In this document: positions 8,000 through 16,880 of the stretch, piece by piece
Numbering within the stretch: position 1 is the first letter of the stretch
Layout of the letters: each line of letters opens with the position of its first letter
NCBI GenBank assembly: GCA_902635455.1
Contig: CACPNW010000010.1
Span: 1 to 46,611, forward strand
DNA from: an uncultured Alphaproteobacteria bacterium
GTDB taxonomy: Bacteria; Pseudomonadota; Alphaproteobacteria; HIMB59; GCA-002718135
Direction of reading: 5' to 3'
Length of the DNA stretch: 46,611 bases
Made by a program: the position numbers and the translations under genes
The notes under the pieces: generated by a model
Seen by the model: only the letters and a program-made list of their open reading frames with translations
Databases searched by the model: none
What the model was told of the DNA's origin: nothing

Positions 8000-10960
8000 A
8001 TGACAAAAAAAATTTCATTTACTTTTGATGGAAAAAAATATTTCGGTAATGAAAATAATACTCTTGCAGAAGCTTTAATAGATAATGGTGTATTTTTAAT
8101 AGGTAGAAGTTTTAAATATCATCGACCAAGAGGCATAATAAGTGCCGGTAGCGAAGAGCCCAATGCAATTGTCCAATTAGAATCAGGAAATGTTACAGAA
8201 CCAAATGTGAGGGCTACTGAAGTTTTTCTTTATGAGGGCTTAAGCGCAAGATCACAGAATAATTGGCCTAGTGTAAACTTTGACCTTGGCTCAATAAATG
8301 ATTTGCTTTCACCTTTTTTTCCTGCTGGTTTTTATTATAAAACTTTTATGTGGCCTCCTAAATTTTGGGAAAAATACGAATATTTTATTAGAAGAGCTGC
8401 AGGATTAGGAAAATCTCCTAATGAAGATGATCCAGATAAGTATGAACATTTTCACTATCATTGTGACGTATTAGTTATTGGAAGCGGCATAAGCGGTTTA
8501 TATGCAGCAGAATTAGCAGCAAAAGCAAATTTGAAGGTTTTACTTGTAGAACAATATAACTCTCTTGGTGGTGAAATTAATAGCTATGCTTCCCAAAACC
8601 TTCAAAACAACAAATCGGGCAAAAAAGAAAATTATGAAACCAAACTATTTAATGAAATTAATTTAAAGTTAGAAAAGTTTGAAAATGTTAAAATCATTAA
8701 GCATACAAGTGTTTTTGCTTATATGCATAATAATTATTTGCTTGCATGTCAAAAAATTAATAGCAAAGATATTAGACAAATAATTTGGAAAATCAGAGCA
8801 CAAAAAGTAGTTCTCGCGACAGGTTCAATAGAAAGACCTTTAATTTTTCATAACAATGATAGACCCGGAATTATGCTAGCAAATAGTGCTAGAAAATATG
8901 CAAATCGTAATTTGAATTTAGGAAAAAATATAATTGTTTTTACAAATAATGACTATGCTTATCAAGCAGCTATTGATTTTAAACTTTTAAATACTGCCAC
9001 TAAAGTACTAGTTGTTGATATTCGAAATAGTTCAAAAGGAGACCTTGTAGAACAAGCAAGAGGTCTTGGAATTAATATTTTGTTTAATCATGTTATTAGC
9101 AACACCTCAGGAAGAAAAAAAATTAATTCAGTTTCTATTCACAAAATTAATGAGAATACAAATAGTATTATAGATAGATATGGAAAGGTTAGTTGTGATC
9201 TCTTATGTGTATCTGGAGGCTGGTCACCCACTGTTCACTTGTTCACACAATCAAGAGGTAAATTAATTTATAGAGAGTCTGATGCAACTTTTATACCTCA
9301 TAAATCATTTCAAAATGAGATTAGCATCGGAGCTTGTAATGGTACGTTTGAATTAGATAAAATCTTAGAAGAAACATACTTAAAGATGAGCAAATTATTA
9401 TCTAGCTTTAATAAAAAGATTCAAAAATCAGATTATAATAAAATTGAAAAAACTTTTTATGATAAAATGAAACATCTTTGGATAATACCCTCAAATATTA
9501 ATTTTAATAAAACTAAAATGTTTGTAGACTATCAGAATGATGTCACTGCAAAAGATATAAAATTAGCACTCAAAGAGGGATATAAATCGATAGAACATGT
9601 AAAGCGTTATACCACTACTGGTATGGCTACAGATCAGGGAAAAACTAGTAATATTAATGCTCTTGGTATAATTTCTGAATTATCAAAAATCCCAATTCAT
9701 GATTTGGGCACTACTACATTCAGATTACCTTATACTCCTGTTTCATTTGGTGCTTTAGCAGGTAGGCACGTCAAAGAATTTTTTGATGTCGAAAGAACAA
9801 CGCCAATGCATAATTGGCATTTGGATAATGGTGCTAAATTCGAAGATGTTGGTCAATGGAAAAGAGCTTGGTACTATCCTCAAAATGGTGAAAATATGTT
9901 TGAAGCTGTTAACAGAGAAGTTAAAGCAACTAGAGATGGCATTGGAATATTGGATGCTTCAACTTTAGGCAAAATTGATATTAAAGGCCAGGATGCTAAT
10001 GAATTTCTGAATAGAGTTTATACAAACTCATGGTCAAAACTTAAGATTGGTAAATGTCGTTATGGAATTATGCTTGGGGATGATGGTATGGTAATTGATG
10101 ATGGTGTAACAAGTAGACTTGCAGAAAATCATTATATAATGACTACTACTACTGGTAATGCAGCAAGTGTGATGAGTAAATTAGAAGATTGGCTTCAAAC
10201 AGAATGGCCAGAATTAAAGGTTTATTTAACTTCAGTTACTGAACAGTTTGGCACAATAAGTATCAATGGACCATTTGCAAAAAATCTTATGATAAAACTC
10301 TTTCCAAATGTTGATTTTTCAAACGAAAATTTTTCTCATATGAGTTTTAAAAACGCTGATATAGATAATGTTAAATGTAGAGTAATGCGTATTAGTTTTA
10401 CTGGTGAGATGTGTTATGAAATTAATGTACCTTCAAGTTATGCCAAATCTTTGTGGGAAAAATGTATTGAGCTTGGAAATGAGTATAATATCACACCATA
10501 TGGCACTGAAGCTATGCATGTGTTACGTGCTGAAAAAGGTTTCATAATAGTTGGTCAAGAAACTGATGGTTCTGTAACACCTATAGATTTAGATATGAGT
10601 TGGATTGTAAGCAAAAAAAAGTATGATTTTGTAGGTAAACGAGCTCTTTCTAGAAAGGATACTGCAAGAAATGATCGTAAACAACTTGTTGGGATTTTAA
10701 CTAAAGACCCAAATTATGTATTAGAAGAAGGTGCTCAACTAGTAAATAAAATTTCTAAACTTCCAATGGAAATGATTGGACATGTAACCTCAAGTTATTA
10801 TTCTCCTAATTTAGGCAGATCAATAGCTTTGGCTTTAGTCAAAGAAGGCTTAAAGAAAAAAGATCAAACAGTTTATGCGCCTATGCCTGACAAAACTATT
10901 GAGGTTAAAATCAGCAATCCAGTATTCATTGATCCTGAAAATGAAAGGGTTGAAGGATGA
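8000..10960 (+). CDS. soxA: Sarcosine oxidase subunit alpha
   Basis: A 986-residue subunit of usual length. Residues about 1-90 form the ferredoxin-like N-terminal fold (GRSFKYHRPRGIISAGSEEP). Residues about 150-470 are the NAD-binding Rossmann region (DVLVIGSGISGLYAAELAA, ATGSIERPLIF). Residues about 600-986 form a GcvT-type tetrahydrofolate-binding domain (TPVSFGALAGRH, then GILDASTLGKIDIKGQDA, ending in SNPVFIDPENERVEG). The GcvT part binds folate and receives the methylene group from the beta active site. The last four bases (ATGA) overlap the gamma start. No frameshift or missing block is visible. Confidence 0.96.
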   Translation: MTKKISFTFDGKKYFGNENNTLAEALIDNGVFLIGRSFKYHRPRGIISAGSEEPNAIVQLESGNVTEPNVRATEVFLYEGLSARSQNNWPSVNFDLGSINDLLSPFFPAGFYYKTFMWPPKFWEKYEYFIRRAAGLGKSPNEDDPDKYEHFHYHCDVLVIGSGISGLYAAELAAKANLKVLLVEQYNSLGGEINSYASQNLQNNKSGKKENYETKLFNEINLKLEKFENVKIIKHTSVFAYMHNNYLLACQKINSKDIRQIIWKIRAQKVVLATGSIERPLIFHNNDRPGIMLANSARKYANRNLNLGKNIIVFTNNDYAYQAAIDFKLLNTATKVLVVDIRNSSKGDLVEQARGLGINILFNHVISNTSGRKKINSVSIHKINENTNSIIDRYGKVSCDLLCVSGGWSPTVHLFTQSRGKLIYRESDATFIPHKSFQNEISIGACNGTFELDKILEETYLKMSKLLSSFNKKIQKSDYNKIEKTFYDKMKHLWIIPSNINFNKTKMFVDYQNDVTAKDIKLALKEGYKSIEHVKRYTTTGMATDQGKTSNINALGIISELSKIPIHDLGTTTFRLPYTPVSFGALAGRHVKEFFDVERTTPMHNWHLDNGAKFEDVGQWKRAWYYPQNGENMFEAVNREVKATRDGIGILDASTLGKIDIKGQDANEFLNRVYTNSWSKLKIGKCRYGIMLGDDGMVIDDGVTSRLAENHYIMTTTTGNAASVMSKLEDWLQTEWPELKVYLTSVTEQFGTISINGPFAKNLMIKLFPNVDFSNENFSHMSFKNADIDNVKCRVMRISFTGEMCYEINVPSSYAKSLWEKCIELGNEYNITPYGTEAMHVLRAEKGFIIVGQETDGSVTPIDLDMSWIVSKKKYDFVGKRALSRKDTARNDRKQLVGILTKDPNYVLEEGAQLVNKISKLPMEMIGHVTSSYYSPNLGRSIALALVKEGLKKKDQTVYAPMPDKTIEVKISNPVFIDPENERVEG

Positions 10961-11532
10961 TTTTAAATCGTGAAAATACAATAGATTCTCTAAAAAATAA
11001 TAGAATTGAAGAAAGAAATGGAATTAAATTTCAAGAATTTCCTTTTGTTAATAAAATTAATATTAGAATTGACCCTGAAGACAAAAATCAAATGTCAATT
11101 TGTGGCAAAATTCTTGATACAATATTACCCCTTATACCAAATACATATGTAGAAAATCATAGCGTAAAGATTGTGTGGTTGTCACCAAATGAGTGGCTAG
11201 TAATAAATGGTAATGATGATTTGTTTAATAAATTGCAAAATAAAATTGGTGACAATGATGCAAGTGTTACAGATGTAACTGAAAATAGAACAGTTATCCG
11301 CATTTCAGGAAAAAAAATATTTAAATTGTTATCAAAATTTTTAGTTTTAGATTTAGAAAAAAGTCTAAAAGATCAATCATCTAGCGCTCAAACTTTGTTT
11401 GTAAAAGTTCCAGTACTTTTATTAAAGATTAGTAATAATCAAACTCCAGAAATTGACATATTTGCTAATAGATCTCATGCTAATTTTATTTATAATTTGC
11501 TAAAAGATGGCTCAAAAAATCTTGATTTTTAA
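10957..11532 (+). CDS. soxG: Sarcosine oxidase subunit gamma
   Basis: A 191-residue subunit, a small GcvT-like fold. The recognisable block is VKIVWLSPNEWLVINGN, the WLGPDEWL signature of gamma subunits, followed by DASVTDVTENRTVIRISG and a C-terminal FANRSHANFIYNLL. It is divergent and lysine/asparagine rich, as expected in an AT-rich genome. Its ATG overlaps the alpha stop (ATGA), preceded by a purine-rich GAAAGG...GAAGG ribosome-binding region. It completes the B-D-A-G complex. The following nuclease gene starts inside its 3' end. Confidence 0.9.
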   Translation: MILNRENTIDSLKNNRIEERNGIKFQEFPFVNKINIRIDPEDKNQMSICGKILDTILPLIPNTYVENHSVKIVWLSPNEWLVINGNDDLFNKLQNKIGDNDASVTDVTENRTVIRISGKKIFKLLSKFLVLDLEKSLKDQSSSAQTLFVKVPVLLLKISNNQTPEIDIFANRSHANFIYNLLKDGSKNLDF

Positions 11533-11995
11533 AAATTTTTATTTTTTTATATTCTTTTTTATATTTACATATTCAGCTTATGGTGAAATAATATCAGGCA
11601 AGGCTAAAGTAATTGATGGAGATACTATAAGCATTAATAATAGTAAAATTCGTTTACACGGAATAGATGCACCCGAACTTGACCAGAAATGTCTTTATGA
11701 AAAAAAACAATGGAGCTGTGGTCAGGATTCTAAATATTTTTTAAAAAACTTAATATATAAAAATATTTTAAATTGTAAAACTAAGGGTAAAGATAAATAC
11801 AAAAGATATATTGCTGTATGTTATTTAGAAGATATTAATATCAATCAAGAATTAGTAAAATCTGGATGGGCGATAGCTTACAAATATTATTCAAAAGATT
11901 ATATAAAGGATGAAAAAATAGCAAAGGATAATAAGAATGGTATATGGCAAGGTGAGTTCATAGAACCTTACATTTATAGAAAAAACAACAAATAA
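11507..11995 (+). CDS. Secreted thermonuclease (SNase-like) family protein
   Basis: A 162-residue protein with an N-terminal hydrophobic segment (residues about 8-25, then AYG) fitting a signal peptide or anchor, followed by a staphylococcal-nuclease OB-fold: AKVIDGDTISIN and KIRLHGIDAPELDQKC carry the calcium-binding Asp and catalytic Arg/Glu context; GKDKYKRYIAVCYLE and ELVKSGWAIAYKYY are the later SNase motifs. It probably cleaves DNA or RNA outside the cytoplasm, perhaps for phosphate or nucleotide scavenging. Its start overlaps the sarcosine oxidase gamma gene by 26 bases in another frame, so it may be translated from the same message, although no metabolic link is evident. Confidence 0.88.
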   Translation: MAQKILIFKNFYFFIFFFIFTYSAYGEIISGKAKVIDGDTISINNSKIRLHGIDAPELDQKCLYEKKQWSCGQDSKYFLKNLIYKNILNCKTKGKDKYKRYIAVCYLEDININQELVKSGWAIAYKYYSKDYIKDEKIAKDNKNGIWQGEFIEPYIYRKNNK

Positions 11996-12646
11996 TTATT
12001 GATTATGGTGTGATACGTCTTTTAAATTTTTAATTTCTATTTTTTGAATTTCAATTATTGATTCTAACTTATCTATATCTTTTTTGAGATTTTTATTATC
12101 TTTTAATAATTTTTCATATTTATCGTTTAAATCTTTATTAGAACTAAAACTAACCTCATTTTTATTTTTTAATTCATCTATATTTTTACTTAACTTTCCT
12201 AATAAAATTTTTTGTTCTTTATTTTTTTTTGATAAATTTTTAATTTCTTCATTTAAGTCTCCTTCTGCTGAATTGTTTTTTAAAGAATTTTGAATATCAA
12301 TAGTTTTTTTATATTCTTCTTTAAGTTTAGAGTGTTCATTTTTCAGCTCTATATAATTATTTTTTATTTCAATAATTTCATTTTTTTGAACATTTAGCTG
12401 ATCATCTCTAAATTTAATTTTTTGATTTTTTTGGAAAACCTCCAAATTAAGATCATCAACTTGTGATGACAAACTAGAAATTTTTTCATTGGGATCAGGT
12501 AAAACACTGTCCTCTGGCTTTACATTATCACTTAATTCAAAATCTGGAATAATATAAAAAATAAAAAATATTATTACTAAAAATAAAAAAATAGTAATAA
12601 AATTTCTTTTTCTTTTCCTCGCTCTTGATCCAACAAACCCTACCAT
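11996..12646 (-). CDS. Membrane-anchored coiled-coil protein, function unknown
   Basis: A 216-residue protein I cannot assign. Residues 1-14 are basic (RARKRKR), residues about 15-32 are a single strongly hydrophobic membrane segment, and residues about 50-216 are a long charged coiled coil rich in Lys, Glu, Asn and Leu heptads. The basic start predicts the N-terminus inside and the coiled coil in the periplasm. It is last in the minus-strand run after the acyltransferase (46-base gap), and its stop abuts the nuclease stop on the other strand. A structural or envelope-organising role is possible; low complexity makes similarity to named coiled-coil families meaningless. Confidence 0.65.
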   Translation of the reverse strand: MVGFVGSRARKRKRNFITIFLFLVIIFFIFYIIPDFELSDNVKPEDSVLPDPNEKISSLSSQVDDLNLEVFQKNQKIKFRDDQLNVQKNEIIEIKNNYIELKNEHSKLKEEYKKTIDIQNSLKNNSAEGDLNEEIKNLSKKNKEQKILLGKLSKNIDELKNKNEVSFSSNKDLNDKYEKLLKDNKNLKKDIDKLESIIEIQKIEIKNLKDVSHHNQ

Positions 12647-12692
12647 TAAATACTATTAAACATTATTCTATAAAAAATAATATATATTTTAA

Positions 12693-13520
12693 TTAATTTA
12701 AATAATTAGGATCCATAGAATAAGTTTTTTCTCTCAAAAACTTAGTAATTTCAATTAAATCTCCTATTTCAGCAAGTTTTGAAAATGGAATTATTTCTCC
12801 TATGTGGATATTAATTGTGTCTCCAATTTTTCTTTTTAATTCATACATCATTAATGAATATCTAAAAGTCTGACCAATTTTATTAGCTATATGATAAAGT
12901 TGGCTGTTTTGGCCTTCGAAATACATTGGAAGAACAGGACTTTCAGTTTTTTTAACCAACCTAGATACAAATTGCTTCCACTCACCATCATCAGCCTTAG
13001 AATTTTTTAAATTTTCTTTTGTAGCAATTTGTCCAGAGGGGAAAATAACGATTACACCATCATTTTTAAGAAGTTCTTCAGCATCCTTTCTAGCTTTTAT
13101 ATTAGACAAAACAGCTTCTTTGTTTTGTGTAAAATCAATAGGAATAATTTTTTCTTTAACAGCTTCTGCTTGTCTTAAAACTTTATGAGTTATAATTTTA
13201 TAATCTTGCCTAACATTAGAAACCAAAGAACACATAGTCACTCCATCGGCTACACCAAAAGCATGATTAGCAACAACAATTAAACGCCCTTTGTATGGTA
13301 TAAGATTTTTAGAATGATGAATTGTATTAACCTTTAGTTGTAATTTGTTTACTGCATCATGCCAAAAATTTTCTGGAGGATTATTCTCACTCAAATATTG
13401 ATCATATAATTTTTTTAATTTCAACTTTCCTGTGCACAATTCAGCAATCTTGATAAAATTTTGACCAAATTTATTTACTTCAGAAGTTGCAAATGTAAAA
13501 GCAATATTATTTTTTTTCAT
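12693..13520 (-). CDS. PlsC-like phospholipid/glycerolipid acyltransferase
   Basis: A 275-residue protein with the acyltransferase signature NHAFGVADG (an N/HX4D-type motif), a second block IIPIDFTQNKEAV and VIVIFPSGQIATKE (the substrate-binding FPxG motif), then PVLPMYFEGQNS (PVxPVxxxGxN). This resembles the lysophospholipid or ornithine-lipid acyltransferase group often labelled 'hemolysin-like'. It would transfer an acyl chain to a lysolipid at the inner membrane. Its start is 3 bases after the ETF-QO stop, so it is part of the same transcript, although a functional link with electron transfer is not obvious. The lipid acceptor cannot be told from sequence. Confidence 0.8.
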   Translation of the reverse strand: MKKNNIAFTFATSEVNKFGQNFIKIAELCTGKLKLKKLYDQYLSENNPPENFWHDAVNKLQLKVNTIHHSKNLIPYKGRLIVVANHAFGVADGVTMCSLVSNVRQDYKIITHKVLRQAEAVKEKIIPIDFTQNKEAVLSNIKARKDAEELLKNDGVIVIFPSGQIATKENLKNSKADDGEWKQFVSRLVKKTESPVLPMYFEGQNSQLYHIANKIGQTFRYSLMMYELKRKIGDTINIHIGEIIPFSKLAEIGDLIEITKFLREKTYSMDPNYLN

Positions 13521-13523
13521 TAT

Positions 13524-15158
13524 TTACATACCTGAATAATTAGGTCCACCGCTACCTTCAGGGACTACCCAATTAATATTTTGTGAGGGTTCTTTAATAT
13601 CACATGTCTTGCAATGTATGCAATTTTGAGCATTGATTACAAATTTTGGATTCAAAGAATCTGATCTATCAATTTCATAGACTCCAGCAGGACAATATCT
13701 TTGAGCGGGTTCATCAAATTTGCTAAGTGTGTAATTTATTGGTAAATTCTTATCTTTTAATTGTAAATGAACAGGCTGATCATCCTCGTGGTTTGTTCCT
13801 GTTAAATAGACTGAGCTGGTTTTATCAAATGTTATTTTACTATCATACTTCGGATAATCTATTTTTTTCACTTTACTAATAGGCAGTAAAGTTTCATGAT
13901 CTGCATGCTTATGTTTTAAGGTAAATGGCATATTGCCTCTAAAAATAATCTGATCAATACCTGTAAATAATATGGCGGCTATTAAACCCCAATTAAAACT
14001 AGGTTTTACATTCCTAGCTTGATAAAGTTCTTTATAAAGCCAAGAATTTTTAAATTTAATTTCAAAATTAGATAGTGGCTTATTACTTTGAATATACTCA
14101 CAAATTGTTTCAGCTGCAATAATACCACTTTTCATAGCTGTGTGACTTCCTTTTATTTTTGGCATATTTAATGTACCTGCATCACAACCTATTATTAAAG
14201 CTCCTGGCATGTGCATAGTTGGTAAACTTTGCAAACCTCCTTCTATAAGAGCTCTCGCACCATAAGAAATTCTCTTTCCATTTTTAATATATTTAATAAT
14301 ACTTGGATGAGTTTTAAATCGCTGAAATTCATCGTAAGGTGATAGATAAGGATTTTTATAATCTAAGCCAACTACATAACCAATATAAATTTTATTATTT
14401 TCAGCATGATAACAAAAACTTCCACCATATGTACTATTATCTAAAGGCCATCCGGTTGTGTGCAATACCAGACCTTTATCATGTTGTGAATCTTCAACCT
14501 CCCAAACTTCTTTAAAACCAATTCCATATTGTTGTGGTGATTTATCTTTATTTAAAGAATATTTTTTAATTATTTCTTTTCCTAAATGACCTCTACAACC
14601 TTCAGCAAACACAGTAACCTTACCTAGAATGTTAATTCCTGGCTCAAAACTTTCTTTTTTGTTCCCTTCTTTATTAATACCCATATCACCAGTTTGGACA
14701 CCTATTACTTTATCATCTTTAGAAAATAATATTTTTGAAGCAGGAAATCCTGGAAAAATCTCAACACCTAGAGCTTCGGCTTGTTCAGCAAGCCATTTAC
14801 AAAGATTTCCCAAGCTAATAATATAATTATTATGATTTTGCTGTACAGCAGGAAGTAGCCAAGTAGGCCAACTAAAAGAATTGTTTTTAGATAAAAATAA
14901 AAACTTCTCTTTCTCTACTTTTGTTTTTACTGGCGCATTTTTATCTTTCCAATCAGGAATTAGTTCATTTAAAGCTCTTGTTTCAAAAACATTACCACTT
15001 AATATATGAGATCCTACTTCAGATCCTTTTTCTAAAACACATACGTTTATATTTGAATCAAGTTGTTTAATTTTTATCGCCGCTGATAATCCTGCAGGGC
15101 CAGCTCCAACAATAACTACATCATATTCCATTTCCTCACGATGCACTTCATTTGACAT
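13524..15158 (-). CDS. Electron transfer flavoprotein-ubiquinone oxidoreductase
   Basis: A 544-residue enzyme of full family length. The FAD motif VVIVGAGPAGLSAAIKI begins near residue 14; the middle contains the GCDAGTLNMPKIKGSH block typical of ETF-QO; the C-terminus has CPAGVYE and CIHCKTCDIKEP, the four-cysteine cluster holding the 4Fe-4S centre. It is a monotopic inner-membrane enzyme moving electrons from reduced ETF to ubiquinone. It lies 22 bases after etfA in one operon with dimethylglycine/sarcosine dehydrogenase, making the route methylamine to ETF to quinone explicit. The standard name is etfD/fixC-like; I leave the symbol blank. Confidence 0.96.
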   Translation of the reverse strand: MSNEVHREEMEYDVVIVGAGPAGLSAAIKIKQLDSNINVCVLEKGSEVGSHILSGNVFETRALNELIPDWKDKNAPVKTKVEKEKFLFLSKNNSFSWPTWLLPAVQQNHNNYIISLGNLCKWLAEQAEALGVEIFPGFPASKILFSKDDKVIGVQTGDMGINKEGNKKESFEPGINILGKVTVFAEGCRGHLGKEIIKKYSLNKDKSPQQYGIGFKEVWEVEDSQHDKGLVLHTTGWPLDNSTYGGSFCYHAENNKIYIGYVVGLDYKNPYLSPYDEFQRFKTHPSIIKYIKNGKRISYGARALIEGGLQSLPTMHMPGALIIGCDAGTLNMPKIKGSHTAMKSGIIAAETICEYIQSNKPLSNFEIKFKNSWLYKELYQARNVKPSFNWGLIAAILFTGIDQIIFRGNMPFTLKHKHADHETLLPISKVKKIDYPKYDSKITFDKTSSVYLTGTNHEDDQPVHLQLKDKNLPINYTLSKFDEPAQRYCPAGVYEIDRSDSLNPKFVINAQNCIHCKTCDIKEPSQNINWVVPEGSGGPNYSGM

Positions 15159-15180
15159 AATAGTATATTAATTAATTATA

Positions 15181-16134
15181 TTATTTTTGAATAGTATTTA
15201 ATTTATCAAGTTCTTTAGAAAATTCTGGTAAAGCTTCAAATAAATCAGCTTTTAAACCATAATCAGCCACATTAAATATAGGTGCCTCATCATCTTTGTT
15301 AATTGCCACTATTATTTTGCTTTCTTTCATACCAGCTAAATGCTGAATAGCTCCTGAAATACCTACAGCTATATATAAATCAGGAACAACCACTTTTCCT
15401 GTTTGACCTACTTGATAATCATTACTAACATATCCTGCATCAACAGCTGCTCTTGATGCTCCTACGGCTGCGTTTAATTTATCAGCAATTTCATTTAGCA
15501 ATTTAAAATTATCAGCACTTTGCAAACCTCTACCTCCAGATATAACTACTCTAGCAGTACCTAATTCAGGCCTATCTGAACTAGATTCTTCTCGACCTAT
15601 AAATTCTGGAGCTGTATTAATTTTTTCAGCTGTTATTTTTTCTACATTTCCTGAACCACCATCTTTTGCTGCAGGATCAAATGATGTTGGTCTAATTGTA
15701 ATTATTTTTATTTTATCTCGTGATTTGACTGTTGCAATTGCATTACCTGCATAAATAGGTCTAACAAAAGTTTCTTTATCTATAATTTTTATAACATCAC
15801 TAACTTGCGAAACATCTAATTTAACAGCGACTCTAGGAAAAATATTTTTACCAAAGGTCGATGCAGGTCCTAAAATATGTGAATAATTTTGGGAAAGCGA
15901 TGTTATTACTGGTTCATAAAGTTCAGCAATTGGATTTTCATATTCGGGCATATCTAGAAGAAGAGCCTTATTAACTTTATCAATATTTGAAATTTTATTA
16001 GCCAAATCATCACAATTAGAACCAATTACCAAAACATCAATGTTTGAATCAATCTGAGTAGCTGCAGATATAGAATTTAATGTTGAAGATTTAATTTCTT
16101 TATTGTTATGCTCAGCTAAAACTAAAATACTCAT
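15181..16134 (-). CDS. etfA: Electron transfer flavoprotein alpha subunit
   Basis: A 317-residue subunit. The C-terminal FAD domain is intact: [51 protein letters not shown] and [11 protein letters not shown] are the canonical EtfA motifs. With EtfB it forms the soluble FAD/AMP heterodimer that collects electrons from flavin dehydrogenases. The first four bases overlap the etfB stop (ATGA), showing translational coupling. In this operon the dehydrogenase is the dimethylglycine/sarcosine type, not an acyl-CoA dehydrogenase. Confidence 0.97.
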   Translation of the reverse strand: MSILVLAEHNNKEIKSSTLNSISAATQIDSNIDVLVIGSNCDDLANKISNIDKVNKALLLDMPEYENPIAELYEPVITSLSQNYSHILGPASTFGKNIFPRVAVKLDVSQVSDVIKIIDKETFVRPIYAGNAIATVKSRDKIKIITIRPTSFDPAAKDGGSGNVEKITAEKINTAPEFIGREESSSDRPELGTARVVISGGRGLQSADNFKLLNEIADKLNAAVGASRAAVDAGYVSNDYQVGQTGKVVVPDLYIAVGISGAIQHLAGMKESKIIVAINKDDEAPIFNVADYGLKADLFEALPEFSKELDKLNTIQK

Positions 16135-16880
16135 ATTACCTTTGCCTCATTTTTCAACTTATTAACTAATTCAGCTACATCTGAAACCATAACACCTTTT
16201 TGCCTAACAGGTGGCTCCTCAACTTTAATTTGTTCAATACGTGGTTCAATATCAATGTTTAAATCTCCTACTTCTATAATTTCAATTGGTTTTTTTTTAG
16301 CTTTCATAATATTTGGCAATGAGGCATACCTTGGTTCATTTAATCTTAAATCACATGAAGCAACAAAAGGTTTGCTAAGTTTAATTGTTTCTAAGCCTTC
16401 ATCTATCTCTCTTGTAACTATTGCTTCATTGTCTTTTAATTCAATTTTAGAAGCAAAGGTAGCTTGAGGCCAGTTTAAAATTGCTGATACCATTTGTGCA
16501 GTTTGATTAGAGTCGTCATCAATTGCTTGTTTGCCAAGTAGTATAATTTCAGGTTTTTCTTTTTCAGCAACTTTAGAAATAATTTTTGAAACAGCTAAAG
16601 GCTCGACTTCCTTATCAGTTTTAACTAATATTCCTTTATCTGCTCCCATAGCAAGGGCTGTTCTGATTGTTTCTTGAGATTTTTCATCTCCAATTGAAAT
16701 TATTATAACTTCATTTGCATTTCCCGCTTCTTTTATGCGAAGAGCTTCCTCTACAGCATTTTCATCAGGAGGATTCATTGACATTTTGACGTTTTCTTTT
16801 TCAACACCTGTGCCGTCAGCTTTAACCCTTACTTGAACATTGTAATCAATGACTCTTTTAACTGCTACTATTATTTTCAT
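16131..16880 (-). CDS. etfB: Electron transfer flavoprotein beta subunit
   Basis: A 249-residue subunit beginning [19 protein letters not shown], with the EtfB motifs [44 protein letters not shown] and [15 protein letters not shown]. It binds AMP and, in the known family, contacts the donor dehydrogenase through its recognition loop (the [11 protein letters not shown] region). Its start codon shares its first base with the stop of the upstream dehydrogenase (TAATG overlap), so the three genes are probably made in step. Confidence 0.97.
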   Translation of the reverse strand: MKIIVAVKRVIDYNVQVRVKADGTGVEKENVKMSMNPPDENAVEEALRIKEAGNANEVIIISIGDEKSQETIRTALAMGADKGILVKTDKEVEPLAVSKIISKVAEKEKPEIILLGKQAIDDDSNQTAQMVSAILNWPQATFASKIELKDNEAIVTREIDEGLETIKLSKPFVASCDLRLNEPRYASLPNIMKAKKKPIEIIEVGDLNIDIEPRIEQIKVEEPPVRQKGVMVSDVAELVNKLKNEAKVI

